Below are positions 8,243 to 16,260 of a stretch of 64,000 nt of DNA, one piece after another. The notes beneath the pieces are model-generated. The model had not been told where the DNA came from, searched no databases, and saw nothing but the letters and a program-made list of their open reading frames with translations. The DNA lies in assembly GCF_028206995.1 (NCBI RefSeq), contig NZ_JAQLFL010000005.1, forward strand, positions 62,001-126,000. The letters run 5' to 3'. A program made the translations under genes and the position numbers. The stretch comes from Collinsella aerofaciens (GTDB lineage Bacteria > Actinomycetota > Coriobacteriia > Coriobacteriales > Coriobacteriaceae). Every line of letters begins with the position of its first letter. The first letter of the stretch is position 1.

Positions 8243-9372
8243 CGCTCCTTAAACGAAAGTTCGATAGTTACCCTGGAAAACGCGACGGTCACGCCGCCGT
8301 GAGCAAGCTTCGGTAAGATCAGTTTACCCCCGTCCGCGAGCGCCGCGCGCTCGCACACGTTGTCGACCCCCACCGTCGCGCGCACGAAATCAGATGGCGA
8401 AACGCTGCCTTCGACCTGCGACAACTCCTCTGCGGAATACGTCGCAAGCGGGATATTGCGCGCGCAGCAGAAGGCGAGCAGACCCTCCTCGTGCGCCTTC
8501 ACGTCGATCGTCGCCGCCTCGCGCACGGCCGAAGGCGAGATACCCACCTGCCCGCACGCGAGAAGAAACGCCTCCTCGATCGCTTCGGCGCACGCACCGC
8601 GACGGCATCCTATGCCCGCAACGATGCAGGGCACGACAAGGCGAAGCGGCTCGGGCGCAGGCGCCTGCGCCCGCACGCCCGCCGGCTTCCCCGTCTCACC
8701 GGCGGGCACGACCTCGCCCGTTGTCTCCGCCGCACGAACGGACGCACCTGCATTCGCGCCAGCGAACGGCGACACGACGATATCGGCCCGAGCGCGGTCG
8801 GACGCAATGTCAACCCCCTCAGGCGGCTGTCCCGAAATCGGCATGTCGGAATAGAGCGCCACGCGCCCGCCCGAAAGCAGCCGCGCCGACACTCGCTTGA
8901 TGGCCTCGGGATTCGAAACGGCGAGCCCCGCACAGCGCGCCCACGTATCCACCGCCCACACGCCGCGGACGTCGGTCGCCGTGGTGATGACGGGGATGGC
9001 CCCTGCCGCGCGTGCCACAGTTTGCGCAAGCTCGTTCGCACCGCCCAAATGCCCCGACAAAAGCGGGACGGCAAAGCGCCCCGCCTCGTCGATCGCCACA
9101 ACCGCGGGATCGTTTGCCTTCGAGGCGACATGCGGCGCGATCGCCCGCACGGCGATGCCCGCCGCGCCCACGAACAGAAGCGCGTCCGACGCTTCCCACG
9201 CGAGCGCCGTCCATGCGCGCAGGTCGGCCTTCCCCTCGCCGAACCCGCGCGAAACGGAAACGTCCCAGCCAGGGTCGTCTTCACCTGTCTGCGCGCAATC
9301 GGAAAGCGCGTGTGCGGTGCGCACCGCCAACGCATACCCCCTCTCAGTGAACGCTATGCAGGAAACCCTCAT
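8239..9372 (-). CDS. cbiG: Cobalt-precorrin-5A hydrolase CbiG
   Basis: A 377-residue cytoplasmic enzyme that opens the delta-lactone and releases acetaldehyde during anaerobic corrin formation. The N-terminal domain begins VSCIAFTERGY; the central domain has LLFVGAAGIAVRAIAPHVASK, DEAGRFAVPLLSGHLGGAN and TTATDVRG, the CbiG core. The C-terminal domain has CIVAGIGCRRG and ends LILPKLAHGGVTVAF. A Gly/Ala-rich low-complexity linker separates the domains around residues 195-240. It begins directly after the cbiL remnant with no gap. Confidence 0.93.
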   Translation of the reverse strand: MRVSCIAFTERGYALAVRTAHALSDCAQTGEDDPGWDVSVSRGFGEGKADLRAWTALAWEASDALLFVGAAGIAVRAIAPHVASKANDPAVVAIDEAGRFAVPLLSGHLGGANELAQTVARAAGAIPVITTATDVRGVWAVDTWARCAGLAVSNPEAIKRVSARLLSGGRVALYSDMPISGQPPEGVDIASDRARADIVVSPFAGANAGASVRAAETTGEVVPAGETGKPAGVRAQAPAPEPLRLVVPCIVAGIGCRRGACAEAIEEAFLLACGQVGISPSAVREAATIDVKAHEEGLLAFCCARNIPLATYSAEELSQVEGSVSPSDFVRATVGVDNVCERAALADGGKLILPKLAHGGVTVAFSRVTIELSFKER

Positions 9373-9606
9373 CTAGCGCACCACCATCGTCGAGAAGTAG
9401 CTGCCCCGATCGGGCACATCGTCGAGCGAGCGGTACACGCGCTCGCCCGGAAGCCCACAGTCCTCTACAAGCTCGGCACCGTCGAAGGCACCCTCCTCGC
9501 AAAGGAAGCGCTTCGTGTCCGCAAGCGAGCGGCGCGCCTTCATGACCACCTTCGTCCCCGGCCAGCCGATTGCACGGCGCACCCCGTACAGAACGCCTTT
9601 ACTCAT
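9373..9606 (-). pseudogene. cbiL: Internally deleted precorrin-2 C20-methyltransferase (cbiL remnant)
   Basis: A 77-codon open frame in the position expected for cbiL. It starts MSKGVLYGV, the beginning of a CbiL/CobI protein that should continue with a glycine-rich GVGPGDPEL loop. Instead it passes directly to VVMKARRSLADT and then to LVEDCGLPGERVYRSLD and YFSTMVV, which is the extreme C-terminus of the same family. CbiL proteins are about 230 residues, so roughly 150 central residues, including the SAM-binding loop and active site, are missing while the frame is kept. It overlaps cbiD by 8 bases and abuts cbiG, so operon layout is undisturbed. No intact copy is in the window. Assembly collapse is a possible alternative to a real deletion. 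Confidence 0.8.
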
Positions 9607-10783
9607 ACGTCGCCCCCAATTTCCCGATAACTGCATCGGCGCCCGACGTGCGGAAAAGCTCGCGGCGCTCGGCGTCGAACACGACCGCGGCGATGTCGCA
9701 TGCGCCCGCCGCGCGGCGGCGCAACCTGTCCTCAATTGCCGCAGCGAGCGAGGCGCGCGCAGCGTCCCCAACGCCGGCGGCCTCGATTACCTCGAGCGCC
9801 GCCGTGGTCGTGACGGACGACATGATCTCGCGCACGGTCTTCGCGCCCGCGCCGGCCATGGCCGCGTGGGCGGCCAGAATCTCCGCGCGGCAGTCGGCGG
9901 TACGCGAATGGGTGTCCATGATGCCGCCCGCGACCTTCACCAACTTGCCGATGTGTCCCACAAGAAGGACATTGGTAAATCCCTCGCGAACGCAGCAGTC
10001 AATCGCATCGCCCACAAAGTTGGAGATGAAGACCACCGGCGCACCGTTTAGGTGGAAATGCCCCGAGATGAACTGCCCGCCGTAGTTGCCGGGCGTGAGC
10101 ACGACTCCGCGCCGCCCCATAGCCGCATGCTGCCGGATCTCGAGCTCGATGCTGTCGCGCAAGGCAGCGAGGCTGCGCGGCTCGACGATGCCCGTCGTGC
10201 CCAGGATGGAGATGCCGCCCTCTATCCCCAGATGCGGGTTGAAGGTCTTTTTGGCAAGGGCAACACCCTCGGGTACCGAAATCGTCACAGCAATATTTCC
10301 AGAAAAGCCGTGCGCGGCGCACACCTCGCGCACCGCCGAAGTGATCATCGCGCGCGGCGTCGCGTTGATGGCGGCCGCCCCCACCGGCTGCTCGAGCCCG
10401 GGCAATGTCACGCGCCCCACGCCCACGCCGCCATCGACGGAAACTTCCGATTCGCGCGCGGGCACGTCCTTGCTGCCCGCAGCACCCGTGCCCGACCCCG
10501 CATGTTCCACGTGCGCGTACACGAGTACGCCGTCAGTCACATCGGCATCGTCGCCTGCGTCCTTTCGCACGGCGCACTGGGCGCACCCCTCGCCGATGCA
10601 TGCGTCGACCACGTTCGCCTCGACGGGCAGCCCGCCGGGGGTGACGATCGACACGAGGCCGACGGGCTTTCGTGACAAGAGCATCTCGCAGGCCGCCTTC
10701 GCCGCGAGCGCGGCGCAGCTCCCCGTGGTGTAGCCGCAGCGCAGGCGGGTCGTCCCGGTATATATGTAGTGCTCGAAGGCCAC
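9599..10783 (-). CDS. cbiD: Cobalt-precorrin-5B C1-methyltransferase CbiD
   Basis: A 394-residue SAM-dependent enzyme of the anaerobic corrin route. The GTG start lies one base after the cbiF stop and gives VAFEHYIYTGTTRLRCGYTTGSCAALAAKAA, with the family motif GYTTGSCAAAA. Further signatures: NPHLGIEGGISILGTTGIVEPRS, VLTPGNYG and GHIGKLVKVAGGIMDTHSR. A Gly/Ser-rich insertion at about residues 85-115 (AGSGTGAAGSK) lengthens it slightly beyond the usual 360-380 residues. It is the second gene of the operon. Confidence 0.95.
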   Translation of the reverse strand: MAFEHYIYTGTTRLRCGYTTGSCAALAAKAACEMLLSRKPVGLVSIVTPGGLPVEANVVDACIGEGCAQCAVRKDAGDDADVTDGVLVYAHVEHAGSGTGAAGSKDVPARESEVSVDGGVGVGRVTLPGLEQPVGAAAINATPRAMITSAVREVCAAHGFSGNIAVTISVPEGVALAKKTFNPHLGIEGGISILGTTGIVEPRSLAALRDSIELEIRQHAAMGRRGVVLTPGNYGGQFISGHFHLNGAPVVFISNFVGDAIDCCVREGFTNVLLVGHIGKLVKVAGGIMDTHSRTADCRAEILAAHAAMAGAGAKTVREIMSSVTTTAALEVIEAAGVGDAARASLAAAIEDRLRRRAAGACDIAAVVFDAERRELFRTSGADAVIGKLGATYE

Positions 10784-10784
10784 G

Positions 10785-11576
10785 CTAGCTGCTCGCCTTC
10801 CGATACCCCGTGGAAAACGAAGGGTCGTAAAGCTTGCTGCGCTCGTACGACTCCGCTTGCGCGCCGTTGTGTGCAAGCCTGCCGCGAGCTCCGAGCACGC
10901 GGCCCACCACCACGAGCGCCGTGCGGTCGATGCCCTCTCGCGCGCCCGCATCGGCGAGCGTGCCCACTGTGCATCGCACCACGCGCTCCTCAGGCCAGGT
11001 TGCCTTGTACACGAGCGCCGCCGGCTCGTCGGAGCTGCGGCCCGCATCCAAAAGCTCGGCGGAAAGCTCGGCGAGCATACCCGAGCTCAGGAAGATGACC
11101 ATAGTCGAGCCGCTTTCCGCCATGGTGCGCATGCCCTCGCCCGCGGGCATGGGGGTGCGCCCGGAAAGCCGCGTGATCACGACCGACTGGCTGATTCCCG
11201 GCAGCGTGTATTCCTGGCGAAGCGCCGCCGCGGCACCGCAAAAGCTCGACACGCCGGGCACCACCTCGTAGTCCACGCCGCGCGCGTCGAGTGCGTCCAT
11301 CTGCTCCTGGATGGCGCCGTACAGGCACGGGTCGCCCGTGTGCAGGCGCACCACTTCCTCGCCCCGCGCATCCGCCGCGCACATCACGTCGAGCACTTCC
11401 TCCAAGGTCATGTGCGCGCTGTCGTAGACGACGCAGGATTCCTTGCACTCGGCGAGCAGCTCGGGGTTCACAAGGCTCCCCGCCCAAACGACCACGTCGG
11501 CCGCGCGCAGAAGACGCGCCCCGCGAAGCGTGATAAGGTCGGCGGCGCCCGAACCTGCGCCAACGATATGAATCAT
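10785..11576 (-). CDS. cbiF: Cobalt-precorrin-4 C11-methyltransferase CbiF
   Basis: A 263-residue tetrapyrrole methylase and the first clear gene of the minus-strand corrin operon. It starts MIHIVGAGSGAADLITLRG with a GGAAGG-type ribosome binding site just upstream. It has WAGSLVNPELL, HTGDPCLYGAIQEQM, VVPGVSSFCGAAAAL and ITRLSGRTPMP, which separate CbiF/CobM from the other methylases. The C-terminal tail (residues 235-263) is polar. The intergenic region upstream is shared with the divergent chelatase/ABC operon, but no cobalamin riboswitch was found in this gene's own orientation. Confidence 0.95.
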   Translation of the reverse strand: MIHIVGAGSGAADLITLRGARLLRAADVVVWAGSLVNPELLAECKESCVVYDSAHMTLEEVLDVMCAADARGEEVVRLHTGDPCLYGAIQEQMDALDARGVDYEVVPGVSSFCGAAAALRQEYTLPGISQSVVITRLSGRTPMPAGEGMRTMAESGSTMVIFLSSGMLAELSAELLDAGRSSDEPAALVYKATWPEERVVRCTVGTLADAGAREGIDRTALVVVGRVLGARGRLAHNGAQAESYERSKLYDPSFSTGYRKASS

Positions 11577-11707
11577 CCGAGCCTTCCCTTCCCGTTTCTC
11601 ATCGCAACCGTTTACGCCGCCATTCGCGCAGCAGGCAAAACACGGCGCCTGCGGCGACAATCGGCGCAAATACGCAGGCAGAAGGCGCAATGCCGCCCGC
11701 CCTGGCT

Positions 11708-11736
11708 TTGACACGTTCACAAGTGCCCACTATCAT
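11708..11736 (+). promoter_or_regulatory. Sigma-70-type promoter of the chelatase/ABC transporter operon
   Basis: A perfect TTGACA at 11708-11713 is followed by 17 bases and TATCAT at 11731-11736. Spacing and hexamers are close to consensus. Transcription would begin near 11743, just before the cobalamin riboswitch, which fits a leader RNA. Confidence 0.8.
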
Positions 11737-11779
11737 AGTAAAAGATTCGGCAACGAGCATATGACAATCGGATAAAAGG

Positions 11780-11915
11780 AAATGACCGGCGCGGCGCCCG
11801 CACAGCCCGCGCTGGCTTGCGGAGGGAACCAGGTGGGAATCCTGGGCAAGGGACATTACTGTATAGGACGCGCGGGCGAACCGCCTCACGCCCCAAGCCA
11901 GACTGCTTCGCCTTT
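11780..11915 (+). promoter_or_regulatory. Cobalamin riboswitch (B12 element)
   Basis: The plus strand carries the conserved core GGGAACCAGGTGGGAATCC (from 11824), then GGGACATTACTGT, and the B12 box AAGCCAGACTGCTTCGCC at 11895-11912. The order and spacing match cobalamin riboswitches that bind adenosylcobalamin or related forms. It lies between the TTGACA/TATCAT promoter and the cbiK-type gene, so it should repress the chelatase/ABC operon when corrinoid is abundant. The outer boundaries are approximate. A hairpin at 11920-11934 (CACGGC/GCCGTG) and a GC-rich stem at 11952-11963 followed by a T-rich stretch may form the expression platform; this is inference. Confidence 0.85.
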
Positions 11916-12034
11916 TCCTCACGGCATCGCCGTGGCGTTAGCTCCTTGTGAACCCCGAGGGGTGCGCTTTTCTTTCGCTTGTGCCGACAAGCAACTGTCG
12001 CCGGGGGACCGGCAAACCGAGGAAAGGAAAAACC

Positions 12035-12961
12035 ATGTCCGAACAGATGTCACGCCGCGGCTTCATGAGCGCCGCGGCAACCGGAGCCGTCGCGCTCGCC
12101 GGAGTCGCGCTCGCGGGCTGCTCCAACACCTCCGCGAGTTCCGAGAAATCGAGCGAAAAGGAGAAGGCCGTGAAGCCGGTCATCCTCGTCACGAGCTTCG
12201 GCACGAGCTACAACGACTCGCGCCACATCACCATCGGCGCCATCGAAGACGCTATCCGTGAGAAGTACTGGCAGGACTACGACATTCGCCGCGCCTTCAC
12301 CGCGCAGATCATCATCGACAAGCTGAAGAAGCGCGACGGCATCACGATCGACAACATGACCGAGGCGCTCGACCGCTGCGTGGAAGACGGCGTGAAGGAA
12401 ATCGTCGTGCAGCCGACGCATCTCATGGCTGGCCTGGAATACGCCGACGTGAAAGACGAGCTCGACAAGTACGCTGACAAGTTCGACAAGATCTCGCTCG
12501 GCGACCCGCTGCTCACCTCCGACGACGACTACAAGAAGGTGGCCGCAGCCATTAAGGAGAACATGGCGTCCTTCGACGACGGCAAGACGGCGCTGTGCCT
12601 CATGGGCCACGGCACCGAAGCCGATTCCAACGCCGACTATGCCAAGATGCAGGAAGTGTTTAAGAACGAGGGCTTGACGCAGTTCTTCGTCGGCACCGTC
12701 GAGGCTGAACCGACCTGCGAGGATGTTATCGCCGCCGCGAGCGCCGCAGGCTACAAGAAGGCCGTGCTCGCGCCGTTCATGGTGGTCGCGGGCGACCACG
12801 CGAACAACGACATGGCAGACGAGACCGACCCCGACAGCTGGGCTGCGAAGTTCGTGGCCGCCGGCTTCGAAGTGACGTGCCTGCTCCAGGGTCTGGGACA
12901 GAACGTCGCGGTCGACGACATCTACGTCTCGCACGCGGACGACGCCATCGCCAAGCTGTAA
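12035..12961 (+). CDS. cbiK: Exported lipid-anchored cobaltochelatase, CbiK family
   Basis: A 308-residue protein. The N-terminus has a twin-arginine-like SRRGFM motif, a hydrophobic stretch and a lipobox LAGC with Cys29, so it should be exported folded and lipid-anchored on the outer face. The rest is a class II chelatase: VILVTSFGTSYNDSR, VVQPTHLMAG, MGHGTE (His192), VGTVEAEP (Glu223) and GDHANNDM (His255). The spacing of these three residues (31 and 32) is nearly that of His154/Glu184/His216 in Desulfovibrio vulgaris CbiK-P, recalled from the literature. Family role: inserting cobalt into sirohydrochlorin; some members bind haem. The start is preceded by GGAAAGG. It is first in a riboswitch-controlled operon with an ABC importer. 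Confidence 0.9.
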   Translation: MSEQMSRRGFMSAAATGAVALAGVALAGCSNTSASSEKSSEKEKAVKPVILVTSFGTSYNDSRHITIGAIEDAIREKYWQDYDIRRAFTAQIIIDKLKKRDGITIDNMTEALDRCVEDGVKEIVVQPTHLMAGLEYADVKDELDKYADKFDKISLGDPLLTSDDDYKKVAAAIKENMASFDDGKTALCLMGHGTEADSNADYAKMQEVFKNEGLTQFFVGTVEAEPTCEDVIAAASAAGYKKAVLAPFMVVAGDHANNDMADETDPDSWAAKFVAAGFEVTCLLQGLGQNVAVDDIYVSHADDAIAKL

Positions 12962-12996
12962 ACTCGCCGCGCACGGGGGCGCCGGTCGCGTCCCCG

Positions 12997-13043
12997 TGCA
13001 ACGGGCATGCGCCTTCCCCGACTGACGGCGCATGCCCGTTGCA
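12997..13043 (+). repeat. Long perfect hairpin between the chelatase and lipoprotein genes
   Basis: Arms of 17 bases (TGCAACGGGCATGCGCC and its reverse complement) enclose a 13-base loop. There is no following T-run, so it may be an mRNA-stabilising or processing element rather than a terminator. A second, partly overlapping stem (GCACGGGG 12971-12978 with CCCCGTGC 12992-12999) could form instead. Confidence 0.6.
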
Positions 13044-13105
13044 TTCGCATCCCGCCCGCCCACCGCACGGCGCGGGCGGTCGAAGCGATTGAAAGGAACC
13101 CCTCC

Positions 13106-13639
13106 ATGTTGAAGAAAACCCTCGCCTTCGCCCTGTCGGCGGCGCTTTTCGCATTCTCGCTCGCCGGCTGCGGCGGAAATTCAATCGACAGCGCAAAGGC
13201 AAGCGATGCCGATTCCCAGGAAAAGACCGAACAGGCGGCCGATGCGCCCGAGGGCGCAAGCGCTGCCCCCATCACCGCCGATAAGGTGGCCGACGGCACC
13301 TATCCGATCACCGTAGATTCCAGCTCGAACATGTTCAGGATTGTGGACGCCCAGCTCATCGTGGAAAACGGCTCCATGCACTGCGTGATGACACTTTCCG
13401 GCACGGGCTACGGCAAGCTCTTCATGGGCACGGGCGACGAGGCTGCCGCCGCGAGCGAGGCCGACTTCATCCCCTATGTGGAAAACGCGGAAGGCAAGTA
13501 CACCTACGACGTGCCCGTTGAAGCGCTCGACGAGGACACCGCCTGCGCCGCGTGGAGTATTAGAAAAGAGCAGTGGTACGACCGCACGCTCGTGTTCGAA
13601 TCCGCCGGCGTCGATCTGCGCGCCGACGCACTGAAGTAA
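13106..13639 (+). CDS. Small lipoprotein with possible NEAT-like domain
   Basis: A 177-residue lipoprotein with signal MLKKTLAFALSAALFAFS and lipobox LAGC (Cys22), then a Ser/Asp/Glu-rich spacer and a beta-rich domain at about residues 65-170. That domain resembles the N-terminal domain of the next gene: both have a DGTY or EYTV opening, a TLSGTGYGK or TWSSSNYDK segment, and a strand with Tyr or Thr then DVPV or EIPV followed by DED. The arrangement recalls NEAT domains, which bind haem or iron, but I cannot confirm this from sequence alone. A GAAAGGA site precedes the ATG. It lies between the chelatase and the ABC binding protein, suggesting a role in tetrapyrrole or corrinoid capture. Confidence 0.7.
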   Translation: MLKKTLAFALSAALFAFSLAGCGGNSIDSAKASDADSQEKTEQAADAPEGASAAPITADKVADGTYPITVDSSSNMFRIVDAQLIVENGSMHCVMTLSGTGYGKLFMGTGDEAAAASEADFIPYVENAEGKYTYDVPVEALDEDTACAAWSIRKEQWYDRTLVFESAGVDLRADALK

Positions 13640-13643
13640 CGCC

Positions 13644-15215
13644 ATGCGGTCGATTCTTCCCAAGGGGGAAAACAGAAAGCGCCACAGAATCGCGGCGCGC
13701 GCGATCGCCTGCGTTCTCGTCGCCCTGCTCGCGCTTCCCTTCGCGGGGTGCAGTGCGAGCCCGAACGCGACCGGTGCCACGACGGGCTCTCAGGAATACA
13801 CTGTGAGCGTCTCGCTTTCCGGCGGGTCAGGGCGCGCAAGCATCGCCTCACCAACCACAATTGTGAAGGATGGCGACACCTACACCGCGACCATCACCTG
13901 GTCGAGTTCGAACTACGACAAGATGACCGTCGACGGCGTGGACTACGCGCCCGTAAACGACGGCGGCAACTCCACGTTCGAGATACCCGTCACGCTCGAC
14001 GAGGACATCGCCGTGTCGGCCGAGACCGTCGCCATGTCGACGCCGCACACCATCGACTACACGATCCACTTCGACTCATCCACCATGAAGGAGAAATCGG
14101 GCGACGAAGCAAGCGGCGGCTCCCCTGCGGGAACGGATTCAAGCGCCGCGGCCGACTTCCACAACGCCGATTTGGGCTGCGGCTGGAAGCCGACGGGGAC
14201 GCTTCAGCTTGAATACGCCGAACACTTCACTGTCGACGAGTTCGAAGGCGGCCTGCGGCTTATCTGCATTTCGAACGGGGAGCGCTTCCTCGTGGTGCCG
14301 CAAGATGCGAAGGTACCTGATGGGTTGAGCTCCGACATCGCGGTCATAAGGCGCCCCGCCGACAAGGTGTACCTCGTGTCGTCGGCGACGATGTGCCTGG
14401 TCGACGCGCTCGATGCGAACGACAATATCATCATGTCGGGCACGAAGGCCGACGATTGCTCGGTCGCGGGCTTCAAAAGCGCACTCGAAAGTGGGGCGAT
14501 CGCCTACGGCGGCAAGTACAGCGCGCCCGACTACGAGCGAATATCGGCCTCGGGCTGCACGCTCGCCATCGAGAACACCATGATCAACCACACGCCCGAT
14601 GTGAAGGAAAAGCTGCAGAAGCTCGGGCTCGTCGTGCTCACCGAACAGTCGTCGAGCGAGCCCGAAGCACTCGGGCGCGTCGAGTGGATTAAGCTTTTCG
14701 GCGTCCTGTTCGACAAGGAAGACGAGGCCGCGCACCTGTTCAACGAGCAGAAGACCCGCGTCGAGCAAACGTCGGGGCTCGCGTCGTCAGGTAAAACCGT
14801 GGCGTATTTCTACATTAACTCGAACGGGGCCGCCGTCACGCGGCGGGCGGGCGACTACGTGGCGCAGATGATCGAGCTTGCAGGCGGCAGCTACGCGCTC
14901 GATGACGCGCAGACGGCGTCGACGTCAGGTTCGTCAGTAACGCTCGAAATGGAGCGCTTCTACGCGACGGCGAAGGATGCCGACATCATCGTCTACAACG
15001 GCACTATCGACGAATCGGTTGCCACCTTGAAAGACTTCGTAGGCAAAAACGCGCTATTGTCGCAGTTCAAAGCTGTAAAGAACGGCAACGTCTGGGTCAC
15101 AAGCGCCGACATGTACCAGCAGATGACTTCTACCGCCGACATTATCGACGAGCTGCACGGGGCGTTCACCGGCGATGACGCGAGCGACTTCCATTATCTG
15201 AGGAAGCTTGGCTAG
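13644..15215 (+). CDS. ABC transporter substrate-binding lipoprotein with N-terminal NEAT-like domain
   Basis: A 523-residue lipoprotein starting 4 bases after its neighbour. Residues 1-36 are a basic then hydrophobic signal with lipobox FAGC (Cys36). Residues 50-150 form a beta domain (YTVSVSLSGGSGRASI, SSNYDKMTVDGVDYAPV) similar to the preceding lipoprotein. Residues 175-515 form a type III periplasmic-binding fold of the BtuF/FecB kind: LQLEYAEHFTVDEFEGG, VIRRPADKVYLVSS, IENTMINHTPDVKEKLQKLGL, YVAQMIELAGGSYAL, and ADIIVYNGT near the end. Family members capture cobalamin, haem or ferric siderophores. Under a B12 riboswitch and next to a chelatase, a corrinoid or tetrapyrrole ligand is likely. 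The double-domain architecture is uncommon. Confidence 0.85.
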   Translation: MRSILPKGENRKRHRIAARAIACVLVALLALPFAGCSASPNATGATTGSQEYTVSVSLSGGSGRASIASPTTIVKDGDTYTATITWSSSNYDKMTVDGVDYAPVNDGGNSTFEIPVTLDEDIAVSAETVAMSTPHTIDYTIHFDSSTMKEKSGDEASGGSPAGTDSSAAADFHNADLGCGWKPTGTLQLEYAEHFTVDEFEGGLRLICISNGERFLVVPQDAKVPDGLSSDIAVIRRPADKVYLVSSATMCLVDALDANDNIIMSGTKADDCSVAGFKSALESGAIAYGGKYSAPDYERISASGCTLAIENTMINHTPDVKEKLQKLGLVVLTEQSSSEPEALGRVEWIKLFGVLFDKEDEAAHLFNEQKTRVEQTSGLASSGKTVAYFYINSNGAAVTRRAGDYVAQMIELAGGSYALDDAQTASTSGSSVTLEMERFYATAKDADIIVYNGTIDESVATLKDFVGKNALLSQFKAVKNGNVWVTSADMYQQMTSTADIIDELHGAFTGDDASDFHYLRKLG

Positions 15216-15219
15216 CGTC

Positions 15220-16260
15220 ATGAGAAGCCGGCTTTCCATGACATACGACGAATCGGGGCGCGCCGCGCGGTGTCGCGTCGTGACGGCGCTGCTCGCTGTT
15301 GTCCTCATCGTGCTCGTCGGGGCCAACCTGTGCATCGGGAGCGTGCTCGTGCCCGCAGACCACATCCCCGGCATCCTTTCGGGCGGCGCGGCCAATTCCA
15401 TGGAAAGCCAAGTCATCTGGGAGATTCGCCTGCCGCGCGTGCTTTCAGCCGTGCTTCTCGGCGGGGCACTTTCGCTCTCCGGGTTCCTGCTGCAGACGTT
15501 TTTCAACAACCCCATCGCCGACCCGTTCATCTTGGGCGTCTCCTCGGGCGCAAAGTTCGTCGTCGCGCTTGCGATGATCGTACTTCTGGGCGCGAACCAG
15601 GCCATGTCCTCGCCGGCCATGGTGGCCGCAGCGTTTCTGGGATCGCTTATCACCATCGGCTTCGTGCTCTTCATCGCACGGCGCATAAGTTCCATGGCCA
15701 TGCTCATCGTGGCGGGCGTCATGGTGGGATACATCTGCTCGGCGGCGACGAACTTTCTCATCGCCTTCGCCGACGACCAGTCCATCGTGAACCTGCACAA
15801 CTGGTCTTTGGGTAGCTTCTCGGGTTCGAGCTGGGACGACATCGCGGTCATCGCGGTCGTGGTGATCACCGTGAGCGCATGCGTATTCGCGATATCGAAG
15901 CCCCTTTCCGCCTTCCAGCTGGGAGAAGCCTACGCGAAAAGCGTCGGCGTGAACGTCGCACGCTTCCGCGTGGTGCTCGTCCTTCTAGCGAGCATGCTCT
16001 CCGCCTGCGTGACCGCGTTCGCTGGTCCGGTGTCGTTCGTAGGCATCGCGGTTCCGCATCTCGTGAAGTCGGCGCTGAAGTCGTCGAAGCCCATCCGCGT
16101 GATTCCTGCGTGCTTCTTGGGAGGCGCCATCTTCTGCGCGGGTTGCGATTTGATCGCGCGCACGCTGTTCTCTCCCGTCGAGCTTTCCATCAGCGCCGTC
16201 ACCGCCATCTTCGGCGCGCCGGTGGTTATCGCGCTCATGTTGAAGAAGCGGGTGAGGTAG
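15220..16260 (+). CDS. btuC: BtuC/FecCD-family ABC permease
   Basis: A 346-residue membrane permease with about nine to ten hydrophobic helices. The family motif GGALSLSGFLLQ followed by NNPIADPFILGVSSGA is clear, as is FVGIAVPHLVKSAL in the second half, the cytoplasmic coupling region. The ATG at 15220 is chosen because GAGGAAG lies about 13 bases upstream; a TTG at 15208 is in frame but too close. It forms the channel for the binding protein upstream and the ATPase downstream. Substrate likely a corrinoid or other tetrapyrrole from context; haem and siderophore permeases share this fold. Confidence 0.9.
   Translation: MRSRLSMTYDESGRAARCRVVTALLAVVLIVLVGANLCIGSVLVPADHIPGILSGGAANSMESQVIWEIRLPRVLSAVLLGGALSLSGFLLQTFFNNPIADPFILGVSSGAKFVVALAMIVLLGANQAMSSPAMVAAAFLGSLITIGFVLFIARRISSMAMLIVAGVMVGYICSAATNFLIAFADDQSIVNLHNWSLGSFSGSSWDDIAVIAVVVITVSACVFAISKPLSAFQLGEAYAKSVGVNVARFRVVLVLLASMLSACVTAFAGPVSFVGIAVPHLVKSALKSSKPIRVIPACFLGGAIFCAGCDLIARTLFSPVELSISAVTAIFGAPVVIALMLKKRVR

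Noticed and set aside
8239..9372. Two separate genes for the N- and C-terminal parts of CbiG
   Set aside because: The frame is continuous, the linker is low-complexity, and both domains belong to one CbiG protein.
11599..11736. A 45-codon minus-strand frame with a hydrophobic stretch and basic end before cbiF
   Set aside because: It has no ribosome binding site, overlaps the opposite-strand promoter, and matches no family I know; a chance frame is more likely.
11577..11785. A second cobalamin riboswitch for the cbiF operon on the minus strand
   Set aside because: No B12 box or GGGAA-core was found in that orientation.
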